This document shows, piece by piece, positions 35,226 through 43,165 of a DNA stretch of 64,000 nt. How positions within the stretch are numbered: the first letter of the stretch is position 1; each line of letters opens with the position of its first letter. Both the position numbers and the translations under genes were made by a program. Location of the stretch: positions 248,001 through 312,000 of the forward strand of contig JAHDQW010000001.1 in the NCBI GenBank assembly GCA_018433585.1, given 5' to 3'. The notes under the pieces are model-generated. The model was not told the origin of the DNA. It made no database searches and saw only the letters and a program-made list of their open reading frames with translations. The stretch is from Candidatus Praeruminimicrobium purgamenti (GTDB lineage: Bacteria; Elusimicrobiota; Endomicrobiia; Endomicrobiales; Endomicrobiaceae).

Positions 35226-36197
35226 ATGTTGATTTGGGAAAAATTCAAAAAAAATATTATTGAAAATAAAATTGCAGTTTCAGGCGATAAAATTTTATTG
35301 GCGGTTTCGGGCGGCGCAGATTCCGTAACTATGGCTCATTTGTTCGTGAGATTAAAGAAAATATTAAATATAGAATTGATTATTGTTAATTTTAATCACA
35401 GTCTCAGAAAAGAATCCGCAGCCGAAGCAAAGGTTGTAGAAAACTTTGCAAAAAAAAATAAAATAGATTTTGTCCTTAAAACGCTGCAGACTAAAAAATA
35501 CGCGGCCGAAAATAATATTTCCGTAGAGACTGCCGGGAGATATTTAAGATATTCAAATCTGGAAGAAATAGCTAAAGACAGAAAATGCAATAAAATAGCA
35601 ACAGCCCACAACATGAATGATAATGCCGAAACAGTTTTGATGTGGCTTATAAGAGGTACGGGTACGGAAGGGTTAAGCGGTATTCCTTCCGTCAGAAAAA
35701 TAAGTGCAAAAATATCAATAATAAGACCGTTATTGGTAATTTCAAGAGATTTAATAGATAAATATGTAAAAAAGCATAATTTAAAGTTTTGCACCGATAA
35801 ATCAAATTTTACATGTGATTTTACAAGAAATAAAATAAGGCTTAATATTATCCCGAGATTACAGGAATTAAATCCGCTTGTTATAAATCACATATTTAAT
35901 TTGTCAAATATAGTCGGCGCTGAAAATGATTATTTTAAGGTTAAGGTAAATTCTTTCCTTTTAAAGCATGTAAAAATTCAAAAAAACAAAATAAATATAA
36001 ATCTGCAACCTTTTTTAAGAGCTGAAGAAATTCTTAAATACAGAATTTTAAAAGAGATTTTGCCTGATAAAAAAAGAGCAGTACATATAAATAATATAAT
36101 AGCGTGGATATGCGATAAAAAATCAAAACAGTATATATTGTCAAAATTATGGATTGCAGTAAAAACCAAAGAGAAAATTGTATTTAAGCAAGTTTAA
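35226..36197 (+). CDS. tilS: tRNA(Ile)-lysidine synthase
   Basis: A 323-residue N-type ATP pyrophosphatase that puts lysine on C34 of the CAU-anticodon tRNA-Ile so that it reads AUA. The P-loop LLAVSGGADSVTMAH, the metal/ATP segment ATAHNMNDNAETVLMWLIRGTG (only part cited: HNMNDNAET) and KSNFTCDFTRNKIR are diagnostic. It is shorter than E. coli TilS (432 residues), lacking part of the C-terminal domains, as in several small-type enzymes. AUA is frequent in this AT-rich sequence, so the enzyme should be essential. Confidence 0.95.
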   Translation: MLIWEKFKKNIIENKIAVSGDKILLAVSGGADSVTMAHLFVRLKKILNIELIIVNFNHSLRKESAAEAKVVENFAKKNKIDFVLKTLQTKKYAAENNISVETAGRYLRYSNLEEIAKDRKCNKIATAHNMNDNAETVLMWLIRGTGTEGLSGIPSVRKISAKISIIRPLLVISRDLIDKYVKKHNLKFCTDKSNFTCDFTRNKIRLNIIPRLQELNPLVINHIFNLSNIVGAENDYFKVKVNSFLLKHVKIQKNKININLQPFLRAEEILKYRILKEILPDKKRAVHINNIIAWICDKKSKQYILSKLWIAVKTKEKIVFKQV

Positions 36198-36235
36198 AAA
36201 AACAACCATAATGTTTAAATTACGGTTGTTTTTTT
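36195..36235. terminator. Bidirectional terminator between tilS and the two-component cluster
   Basis: AACAACC-A-TAA pairs with TTA-C-GGTTGTT (one A-C mismatch), with A's before and seven T's after; it can serve the convergent genes on both sides. Confidence 0.85.
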
Positions 36236-36251
36236 GTCTGTGTAATATTTT

Positions 36252-36947
36252 TTAAGAATTTAAGATATTTAACGATACTGTTACTTTTGTACCTTTTCCT
36301 TTTTCGCTTTCAATAGAAAGAGTTCCGTTGTGCATTTCAACTACCTGATTTGCAACCGTAAGACCCATTCCTACCGCTTTTGCCAATTTAGTTGAGAACA
36401 TAGGGTCAAGACAGCTTTCAAGAGTTTCAGCATCCATGCCTGCTCCGGAATCAATAATTTCTGTTTTAACTGTATTGTTTTCGATAAGCATATTAACGGT
36501 TATGATGCCTTTATTCTGCATAGCGTCTTTTGAGTTAGTTATTATGTTTACAAAAACTTGTTTCATTCTTTCGGCATCGGCATATATTTTTGATGACAGC
36601 AGATTTAGTTCAAAGTTTATTCCTTCGGTTTTTGTTTCGTTTACAGCTTGGCTTATAATATCCTGTAAATCGCATGGCGCTTTTGTAAGCTGTTTAACTC
36701 TTGTCATGTCCAATAACGTTGTTATTTTCGTGTTTAAATTGGCTACTTCGCTTGACATTAATTTTAACATTGCATTAGGCGTTTCGCCCTCAAGTTTCAA
36801 AGTCTTTGAAAAATAATAAGCAATATTTGAAAGTCCGCCTATGACGTTTTTTAAATCATGCGACGCTACGGATGCAAATTTTGCTATTGCTTTGTTTTTT
36901 TCCGCATTTAATTCTTTTTTTGTAAGCGTATAAGTTTTTTCAGACAT
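36252..36947 (-). CDS. Soluble histidine kinase lacking a sensor domain
   Basis: A 231-residue cytoplasmic kinase consisting only of HisKA and HATPase_c domains. The phospho-acceptor is His30 in ASHDLKN; the N-box is NIITNSKDAM, the G1 box DSGAGM and the G2 region GMGLTVA. There is no membrane helix or sensing domain, so it must receive its signal through protein contact. The H-box region (SNIAYYFSK) closely resembles that of the membrane kinase two genes away (KNIAYFLSK), suggesting duplication. It is the last gene of a three-gene minus-strand operon. Confidence 0.92.
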   Translation of the reverse strand: MSEKTYTLTKKELNAEKNKAIAKFASVASHDLKNVIGGLSNIAYYFSKTLKLEGETPNAMLKLMSSEVANLNTKITTLLDMTRVKQLTKAPCDLQDIISQAVNETKTEGINFELNLLSSKIYADAERMKQVFVNIITNSKDAMQNKGIITVNMLIENNTVKTEIIDSGAGMDAETLESCLDPMFSTKLAKAVGMGLTVANQVVEMHNGTLSIESEKGKGTKVTVSLNILNS

Positions 36948-36952
36948 AAGAG

Positions 36953-38017
36953 TTACTTCCTTATTTTATTTATTAAGCTTATTATGTCGTCGATTTCAAA
37001 AGGTTTTGTAAGATAAAAGCATCCTTTCTTTTTCAGAGCCTCAACATTTGCTTCATCCTGTAAGATATAAATTGCGCCTATGTTAGGCATCAATCTTTGC
37101 AGTTTGTCGTGAAAGTCTGAGATATTTGTTTCTATTTTTGTGTTAATAAGAACTGTGTCAAAAAAACAGTATTTTATTTCATCAAAAAAGCTTTGGAAAT
37201 TATTGTAAGGGATAAGATTGAATTTTTTCTCAAGCAGAGAAGCTCTCAAAGAAATAAACTCGTCAGAATTGGCATTAATCATTGCAATGTTGTATTTTCT
37301 GTTTTCTTGTCCGAGAATATCAAAAACCTGCGGAATGCATATAGGAGTTTTTATAAAAGATACCGTTCCTATTTTTTGAAATCTTTCCAAAATACCTGCG
37401 TTTTCTTCGCTTCCAACCAAAATGGTTTTAGGTATGGACCCTGTCATTTCTTTTAATTTTTCAAGTATTGAAAGGCTTATTTCAGCGTCGTTGTCGATGC
37501 TTAAAATCAGAATATCAGGCTTATGTTTAAACATAAAATCTATTTTACTCATATCCATATCTGTAGTGGCGACGTTAAGTCCGCTGTGTTTGAGAGAATT
37601 TAAAAAATTTGAGTCAATATTCGCTTCATTGTCAACGACAACTGCAAACGGTCTTGATGTAACGTCTTTAATTGTTGATAAAACCGTCCCTATTTCAAAA
37701 GGCTTGCTTAAGCATGTAAATGCTCCGAGATTTAAGGCTTCGACTATCAAATCGTTCAAAGCGTATGCGGTCATCATTACGCCTATTATATCAGGCCTTA
37801 TTTTTTTTATAAGTTTGAAAGTTTCGGTTCCTGTTCGGCCGGGCATTCTTATATCTGAAAATAAAATATCAAACGATTCTTTTTCTGCCATTTCTACGGC
37901 TTTAAATCCGTCTTCGGCGGTCTTAACTTCAAAGCCTTCCATTTCTAAAATGCTTGCCAAAGAAAACCTTAAAGCATCTTCATCGTCAACAACTAAAATT
38001 TTCAGTTTTTTGTCCAT
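36953..38017 (-). CDS. Response regulator with three tandem receiver domains, two degenerate
   Basis: A 354-residue protein without a DNA-binding output. Residues ~1-118 are a canonical receiver (DDE at 11-13, phospho-acceptor Asp55 in FSDIRMPG, Thr and SKPF Lys). Residues ~122-235 look like a second receiver core (FAVVVDNEAN, ILILSIDND, FIKTP). Residues ~240-354 look like a third (YNIAMINAN, TVLINTKIE with Asn in place of the acceptor Asp, LTKPFE). It sits between two kinases, with gaps of 5 and 9 nt, and could route or buffer phosphate between them. The second and third assignments rest on pattern reading. Confidence 0.82.
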   Translation of the reverse strand: MDKKLKILVVDDEDALRFSLASILEMEGFEVKTAEDGFKAVEMAEKESFDILFSDIRMPGRTGTETFKLIKKIRPDIIGVMMTAYALNDLIVEALNLGAFTCLSKPFEIGTVLSTIKDVTSRPFAVVVDNEANIDSNFLNSLKHSGLNVATTDMDMSKIDFMFKHKPDILILSIDNDAEISLSILEKLKEMTGSIPKTILVGSEENAGILERFQKIGTVSFIKTPICIPQVFDILGQENRKYNIAMINANSDEFISLRASLLEKKFNLIPYNNFQSFFDEIKYCFFDTVLINTKIETNISDFHDKLQRLMPNIGAIYILQDEANVEALKKKGCFYLTKPFEIDDIISLINKIRK

Positions 38018-38026
38018 TTCAATCCC

Positions 38027-39607
38027 CTATGCCAGCGGCAGTTCTATAGTGAAAGTCGTTCCGACGTTCTTTTTGCTTTTTACTGTAATTTTGCCTAAAT
38101 GAGCTTCTATTATTTCTTTTACTATAGGCAATCCCAACCCTATGCCCTTCAGTTTTGTGGTAAATAACGGTTCAAAAAGATGAGATTGCGTTTCTTCATC
38201 CATACCGCATGCATTGTCTTCGATAATAAGTAAAAAGCTCTTATACTCTTTCTTTGTAATAATAGTAATCGTTCCTCCTTCCGGAGGCATGGCGTCTCTT
38301 GCGTTTGAAACTAAATTTATGATGACCTGCGTTATCTTGTCAGGATCTATTACCGCTGAGAAAGATTCAAAATCTTTCAATATGTTTACCTGTTCAGGCA
38401 AAGTTACCGCCAACAAAGCTTTTTCAATGAAAGAATCTATTTGTATTTCAAGTTTATTTAATTTTTTTGTTTTTGAATAATCAAGCAGATCCGTAATAAT
38501 TTTATTTGCTCTTAATACTTCAGATGACAGCATGTTTATCATCTGCTTTGATTTATCGTCGCTGAAAGCTCCCATTTTTGAAAGGAAATATGCAATATTT
38601 TTAATACCTGCCAGCGGATTCCTTAATTCATGCGCAACTGAAGACGCCAGTCTACCGATAGTCGCAAACTTTTCTGATTTTATCAAATCCTGCTGAATGC
38701 TTTGAACTTTGTCCAGAGTCTCTTCAAGTTCCTGGCTTCTTTGTTCGAATGCAATTTTAAGATTCAGAAGCTCTTTTTTTTCTTTATTTAATTCTCTTAT
38801 ATGTACTTCCATCTCTGTTGCCATAGAGTTGAATGATATTGCCAAATCCCTGAATTCGTCTCTGGAATTCAACGGAACTCTGTAGCCCAAATTTCCCATG
38901 GCTATTTTTTTTGTGCCTATTATAAGTTCCTGTATAGGTTTTACAAGAATTTTTATTAGGAATATGGCTATAATTATACCGGCTAAAACAACTATAAGAG
39001 TCAGAAAAACTATGCTTTTCGACATCTTATCAATTTGATAGTTTATTCTTTCAAGAGTAAGACCTACTCTTACAACGCCGATTATAACTCCAGTATCCGG
39101 AGCTGAAAAAGAGTTCGGATAAGCCATTGAATTTGCGGAGTTTAAATAATCGTAAGATATTATAGGAACAATAATTTCTATGACTTCTCCTATTCCCGAT
39201 ATTACGCTTACGCCTTTTTGCAGTCTTGTTTTTTCAAGAGCCGATATTGAAGAAGGTTCAATCGGAGTAGACGTTATATATTGGGTAATTAACGGATCTG
39301 AAATTGACGATTCTGAAAGCGCAATTCCGTTTTTGTCATAAATAATAGAATATAAAACATCTTCTTCTTTTATTGTGTTTTTTGTTAAGTGTGAAAGGAA
39401 TTCTTTGCTTACCGTAGTTACGCCGTATTCGCTTGAATTTGCCAGAGTATGGGCTAAAATTATTGCTCTGTTTTCGACAAATCCTCTTAACAGAAGCGTT
39501 TGTCCGTTAATGAAAAACCATGTTAAAACTATTGAGGTGAATATTATGACGATCGAGATTATTATAACAAACTTAAAACTTAAGCTGAACGATAAATTTT
39601 TTTTCAT
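38027..39607 (-). CDS. Membrane-bound sensor histidine kinase with HAMP domain
   Basis: A 526-residue kinase. Two membrane helices (~11-34 and ~200-223) bracket a periplasmic sensor domain of ~165 residues; a HAMP segment follows (LVKPIQELIIGTKKIAMGN), then a short coiled coil, HisKA with VAHELRNP, the N-box NLVSNARDAM, the G1 box DNACGMD and GIGLGLPIVKEI. The ligand is unknown. It heads the operon with the triple-receiver protein and the soluble kinase. Its start is 41 nt from the 3' end of tRNA-Thr on the same strand. Confidence 0.95.
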   Translation of the reverse strand: MKKNLSFSLSFKFVIIISIVIIFTSIVLTWFFINGQTLLLRGFVENRAIILAHTLANSSEYGVTTVSKEFLSHLTKNTIKEEDVLYSIIYDKNGIALSESSISDPLITQYITSTPIEPSSISALEKTRLQKGVSVISGIGEVIEIIVPIISYDYLNSANSMAYPNSFSAPDTGVIIGVVRVGLTLERINYQIDKMSKSIVFLTLIVVLAGIIIAIFLIKILVKPIQELIIGTKKIAMGNLGYRVPLNSRDEFRDLAISFNSMATEMEVHIRELNKEKKELLNLKIAFEQRSQELEETLDKVQSIQQDLIKSEKFATIGRLASSVAHELRNPLAGIKNIAYFLSKMGAFSDDKSKQMINMLSSEVLRANKIITDLLDYSKTKKLNKLEIQIDSFIEKALLAVTLPEQVNILKDFESFSAVIDPDKITQVIINLVSNARDAMPPEGGTITIITKKEYKSFLLIIEDNACGMDEETQSHLFEPLFTTKLKGIGLGLPIVKEIIEAHLGKITVKSKKNVGTTFTIELPLA

Positions 39608-39648
39608 AAACTCTTTTGTTCTTTTAAGTTAGGATGGTATATCTAAAA

Positions 39649-39721
39649 AGCCGACGAGAGGACTTGAACCTCCGACCGATGGTTTACAAAACCATTGCTC
39701 TACCAACTGAGCTACGTCGGC
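39649..39721 (-). tRNA. tRNA-Thr (anticodon UGU)
   Basis: Minus-strand 73-nt cloverleaf: acceptor GCCGACG/CGTCGGC, anticodon stem ATGGT/ACCAT around loop TTTGTAA (anticodon TGT), T-arm with TTCAAGT. The discriminator is T and CCA is not encoded. It reads ACA codons. Confidence 0.95.
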
Positions 39722-39746
39722 AACAAAACAAATTTTTATGGCACAA

Positions 39747-39775
39747 AGAATACTAAAAAAATAACTCTTTGTCAA
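39747..39775 (-). promoter_or_regulatory. Promoter for tRNA-Thr
   Basis: Minus strand TTGACA (39770-39775), 17 nt, TATTCT (39747-39752), 25 nt from the tRNA. It is back to back with the tRNA-Leu promoter. Confidence 0.7.
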
Positions 39776-39799
39776 TTTTATGTCGGAGAAACGGCATTC

Positions 39800-39828
39800 T
39801 TGACTAAAATTTAATATTATTATAAAAT
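39800..39828 (+). promoter_or_regulatory. Promoter for tRNA-Leu
   Basis: TTGACT (39800-39805), 17 nt, TAAAAT (39823-39828), ending 9 nt before the tRNA 5' end. Confidence 0.75.
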
Positions 39829-39837
39829 AAAAAAGAA

Positions 39838-39923
39838 GCCGAGATGGTGGAATTGGCAGACACGTGAGACTCAAAATCTCAAGTTGCTCAGGCGACGTGT
39901 GGGTTCAAGTCCCACTCTCGGCA
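39838..39923 (+). tRNA. tRNA-Leu (anticodon CAA)
   Basis: An 86-nt class II tRNA with a long variable arm: acceptor GCCGAGA/TCTCGGC, anticodon stem TGAGA/TCTCA around CTCAAAA (anticodon CAA), T-arm GTGGG-TTCAAGT-CCCAC and discriminator A. It reads UUG codons. CCA is not encoded. Confidence 0.95.
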
Positions 39924-39931
39924 TATCTTTT

Positions 39932-39963
39932 TAACGACTATGTTAATAGTCGTTATTTTTATT
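39932..39963 (+). terminator. Terminator of tRNA-Leu
   Basis: A perfect 10-bp stem TAACGACTAT and complement with a GTTA loop, followed by T5. Confidence 0.9.
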
Positions 39964-40026
39964 TATATCCGAAAATTGTAAAAAACAAACGTGAAATTAT
40001 GAGTATTACCGGCGTTTTGGCATAAA

Positions 40027-40064
40027 TAAAAAAAGACTTACAAAGAATGTAAGTCTTTTTTTTT
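40027..40064 (-). terminator. Terminator of tRNA-fMet
   Basis: A perfect 10-bp stem (AAAGACTTAC and complement, 40032-40041 and 40049-40058), a 7-nt loop and flanking A/T runs on both sides. Confidence 0.88.
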
Positions 40065-40067
40065 ATA

Positions 40068-40144
<77 letters not shown>

Positions 40145-40164
40145 ATTAACAACCAATTTTGATT

Positions 40165-40193
40165 ATTTTATATTTTAAAATGCGTTTTGTCAA
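40165..40193 (-). promoter_or_regulatory. Promoter for tRNA-fMet
   Basis: Minus strand TTGACA (40188-40193), 17 nt, TAAAAT (40165-40170), 20 nt from the tRNA 5' end. Confidence 0.8.
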
Positions 40194-40207
40194 ATATATT
40201 GTTATTT

Positions 40208-40236
40208 TTGACACTATAAGCTTTTTTTTATAAAAT
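40208..40236 (+). promoter_or_regulatory. Promoter for tmk (start near or at the ATG)
   Basis: TTGACA (40208-40213), 17 nt, TAAAAT (40231-40236). Only 9 nt lie between the -10 box and the ATG at 40246, so the mRNA would have a leader of about 0-3 nt. Confidence 0.75.
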
Positions 40237-40245
40237 TCAAAAGAT

Positions 40246-40908
40246 ATGAAATTAAAAAAAGGCTTTTTAATAACTGTCGAAGGGTGTGAAGGATGCGGTA
40301 AGTCTACGCAATCCAAACTTTTGGAACAGTATTTGCGTAAAAAAGGTTTCAAAGTCGTTTTAACCAGAGAACCTGGCGGAAGTGTTGTCGCCGAACAGGT
40401 AAGAGGCATTCTTTTAAATCCGAAATCGAAGCTTTCTCCTGTCTGCGAACTGATGCTGTATGAATCAGCCAGGGCTCAGCATGTTGAAGAAATAATAAAA
40501 CCTAATTTAAAAAAAGGATATATTGTAGTTTGCGACAGATTTACCGATTCAACAATTGCATATCAGGGGTATGCAAGGAAAATAGACATAAAAAAAATAG
40601 AAAAACTTAATGATATCGCGACAGATTCGATAACTCCTGATTTAACCATTTATCTTGATATTAAACCGCATATCGGCATACAAAAAGCAAAATCCGAGTC
40701 ATTAAAAGATTCTTTCAAAAACGGAGACAGAATAGAAAGAGAAAGCATTTCTTTTCATAATGCCGTAAGGAAAGGTTTTGTCGCTCTTGCAAAAAAATTT
40801 CCTGAAAGAATTAAAACGGTTAAAACAAATCCTGTCATAGAGAAAACGCAGGCAGCCGTAAATACGGAAATAGATAAATTTTTAATGAAAAAGAAGATAT
40901 ATGTTTAA
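40246..40908 (+). CDS. tmk: Thymidylate kinase
   Basis: A 220-residue dTMP kinase: P-loop VEGCEGCGKSTQSKLL, TREPGGSVVAEQVR, and the DRFTDSTIAYQGYAR motif that binds dTMP. It makes dTDP from dTMP. There is no Shine-Dalgarno ahead of the ATG; the promoter sits so close that the message is probably leaderless. The end overlaps holB by 8 nt. Confidence 0.96.
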   Translation: MKLKKGFLITVEGCEGCGKSTQSKLLEQYLRKKGFKVVLTREPGGSVVAEQVRGILLNPKSKLSPVCELMLYESARAQHVEEIIKPNLKKGYIVVCDRFTDSTIAYQGYARKIDIKKIEKLNDIATDSITPDLTIYLDIKPHIGIQKAKSESLKDSFKNGDRIERESISFHNAVRKGFVALAKKFPERIKTVKTNPVIEKTQAAVNTEIDKFLMKKKIYV

Positions 40909-41851
40909 AGATATAATAGCGCAGAATAAGGCTAAAGCGATTATTTCGGAGCAGATAAAAAACAATAAAATACCCCATGCGTATATTTTTATGGGTGAAG
41001 ACGGAATCGGCAAAAATACGACAGCTTTGGAATTTGCAAAGATTTTAAATTGTACAATAAATGACTATACTAAAACTGATATAGGAGCCTGCAATCACTG
41101 TATTGCATGCGAGCAAATAAACAAAAGGTCGTATCCTGATCTGCATATTATAAATTTTGAAAAACAGGCTGAAATTTTAGAAGAAGATTTAGATAAACAG
41201 AAAACGCTTAAAATAGATATAATTCGATACATGCAGAAAAAAGTTTACATGAAGTCAGCCGAAGGCCGATGGAAAGTTTTTATTTTGGAGCCGGCCGAAA
41301 AAATGACTACAGCGGCGGCTAACTGTCTTTTGAAAACATTGGAAGAACCGCCGGAAAATACGATAATTATCTTGGTGGCAAAGCATAAAGAAACTATTCC
41401 TATAACTATAGCTTCAAGATCCCAGACCGTTTTTTTTCAGCCTTTGCCTTCAAATGAAATAGCTTCTTATTTGCAGCAGCAGCATTCTTTAAGTTCTGAA
41501 AATGCGGTAAAAATTGCTAACATGTCTGACGGTTCCATAGAAAAGGCAGAAATGCTTATGCTTAATACGCAAAATGAATATTCATCTTTATGGACTGAAC
41601 TGACAGGAAGAAAACTTGCTGCGGCTGATATATTGAGCAAAAGCAAACAAATTTCGAAAGACAGAAAATCGGTAATGGAGGCAATAGACATAATGACGGA
41701 AAGCGCCGTAAAAAACTTCAGAAGAGAACCTGATAAATATACGGATATCATAGAAAAACTGCTGGAAAGTAAAAAATATTTGAATCAGAACATAAATCCT
41801 AACACAGTGCTGGATGATTTGTTTATCTATATAAATTCAAAAATAAAATAA
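40901..41851 (+). CDS. holB: DNA polymerase III delta' subunit
   Basis: A 316-residue clamp-loader subunit. It opens with FKDIIAQNKAK and HAYIFMGEDGIGKNTTA (degenerate Walker A), has a zinc-binding group CNHCIAC, the ANCLLKTLEEPPENT sensor region and ASRSQTVFFQPL. It helps load the sliding clamp. The tmk-holB-ricT order is common in bacteria. Confidence 0.93.
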   Translation: MFKDIIAQNKAKAIISEQIKNNKIPHAYIFMGEDGIGKNTTALEFAKILNCTINDYTKTDIGACNHCIACEQINKRSYPDLHIINFEKQAEILEEDLDKQKTLKIDIIRYMQKKVYMKSAEGRWKVFILEPAEKMTTAAANCLLKTLEEPPENTIIILVAKHKETIPITIASRSQTVFFQPLPSNEIASYLQQQHSLSSENAVKIANMSDGSIEKAEMLMLNTQNEYSSLWTELTGRKLAAADILSKSKQISKDRKSVMEAIDIMTESAVKNFRREPDKYTDIIEKLLESKKYLNQNINPNTVLDDLFIYINSKIK

Positions 41852-41862
41852 CGGAGACATAA

Positions 41863-42696
41863 ATGACTATAGCGGTTGGAGTGATTGTCAGAAGAATAAA
41901 GGAAAAAATTTATGCGCAGACAGGACAGTACACTATAGAGTTAAACGATAAAGTGATTGTCGAAACGGAACACGGCGTTGAATTCGGAGTAGTTTGCGAG
42001 AAAGAAAAGAAGATTGAGCAGACTAAAGACGTTTATATAGGTAAAATTATCAGAAAAGCCAATGAATACGATTTGAAAAGACTTGAAAACAACGCAAATA
42101 AAAATCATCAGGCTCACGCCGTAGTTGCAAAAGAAATAAGCGCGCACAAACTTGATATGAAGCTTACATGCGTGCAGTATACTTTCGACAGAACAAAATT
42201 GTTTATCTATTACACTTCAGAAACCAGAGTCGATTTCAGAGAGCTTATTAAAGATTTAGGGCATGTTTTAAAGACAAGAATACAAATGGTTCAGATCGGC
42301 GTAAGAGACGAGTCAAAAATAGTCGGGGGAATCGGGACATGCGGACAGCAGCTGTGCTGCCAGATATTTTTGAAAGATTTTAATTCTGTCACAATAGATA
42401 TGGCAAAAGATCAGGATTTGTCTTTGAACACTGCAAAGCTTTCAGGTTTATGCGGAAGGCTTATGTGCTGTCTTTCTTACGAACATGACCAATATCTTAA
42501 CGTAAAGAAAAATGCTCCTTCCGTAGGCTCAAAAGTAAGTACGCCGGGCGGCAAAGGAACAGTACTGTCGGTTGACTGCGTAAAAGAATCCGTTAATGTG
42601 GAACTCGGAGAAAATAACGTAAAAACCTATAAAATTTCACAGATTAAAACTATTGAAAACAATAAAGATAACAAAGAAAAAAAAGATAAAAAGTAA
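41863..42696 (+). CDS. ricT: PSP1-domain regulator, RicT/YaaT family
   Basis: A 277-residue PSP1-C domain protein. Cysteines cluster as GTCGQQLCCQIF and GLCGRLMCCLSYEHD, which bind Fe-S clusters in the B. subtilis RicAFT complex that promotes RNase Y activity. A Lys/Asp-rich tail ends the protein. AACGGAGA precedes the ATG. It completes the tmk-holB-ricT set; ricA and ricF are not visible, so its role here may differ from that in Firmicutes. Confidence 0.9.
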   Translation: MTIAVGVIVRRIKEKIYAQTGQYTIELNDKVIVETEHGVEFGVVCEKEKKIEQTKDVYIGKIIRKANEYDLKRLENNANKNHQAHAVVAKEISAHKLDMKLTCVQYTFDRTKLFIYYTSETRVDFRELIKDLGHVLKTRIQMVQIGVRDESKIVGGIGTCGQQLCCQIFLKDFNSVTIDMAKDQDLSLNTAKLSGLCGRLMCCLSYEHDQYLNVKKNAPSVGSKVSTPGGKGTVLSVDCVKESVNVELGENNVKTYKISQIKTIENNKDNKEKKDKK

Positions 42697-42781
42697 AAAT
42701 AATAAAATTTTAAGAATTTTACTTTTTGAAACAGATTTTGTATTTTATTGAACAAAATATTAAGTAAGCGGGGACAAAGAA

Positions 42782-43156
42782 ATGAATGTACCAAACGAAT
42801 TATTCTATGCAAAGACTCATGAATGGGCGAGAAAGGAAGGGAAAAAAGTTTATGTCGGCATTACTGACCATGCCCAGCATGAAATTACCGATATCGTTCA
42901 CGTTGAGCTTCCTGAAGTCGGAAAAAAATTTTCCAAATCCCAGCCGTGTGCCGTTGTTGAATCTGTTAAATCCGCATTTGATATATACAGCCCTGTATCA
43001 GGGACGGTAGTTGAAGTAAATGAAGAGCTTTTATCAAGCCCTGAAATTATAAATCAATCGCCTTATGAAAAAGGGTTTTTCTTCGTTTTGGAAATTGAAA
43101 ACGAAAATGAACTCAAAGAATTAATGAGCGCGGAAGACTATAAAAAATCTCTTTAA
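42782..43156 (+). CDS. gcvH: Glycine cleavage system H protein
   Basis: A 124-residue lipoyl carrier. Lys63 in VVESVKSAFDIYSP is the lipoylation site, and KTHEWAR opens the fold. It shuttles the aminomethyl group between the P, T and L proteins. GCGGGGA provides the ribosome site. It starts a gcvH-gcvPA-gcvPB operon; gcvT, which usually precedes gcvH, is not present in the window. Confidence 0.96.
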   Translation: MNVPNELFYAKTHEWARKEGKKVYVGITDHAQHEITDIVHVELPEVGKKFSKSQPCAVVESVKSAFDIYSPVSGTVVEVNEELLSSPEIINQSPYEKGFFFVLEIENENELKELMSAEDYKKSL

Positions 43157-43165
43157 GGCGAAAAA

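Noticed and set aside
39629-39874. Minus-strand protein frame of 81 codons across the tRNA-Thr region
   Set aside because: It reads through tRNA-Thr and into tRNA-Leu; it is a chance frame.
42697-42781. Glycine riboswitch ahead of gcvH
   Set aside because: The gap is only 85 nt and holds no aptamer-like structure.
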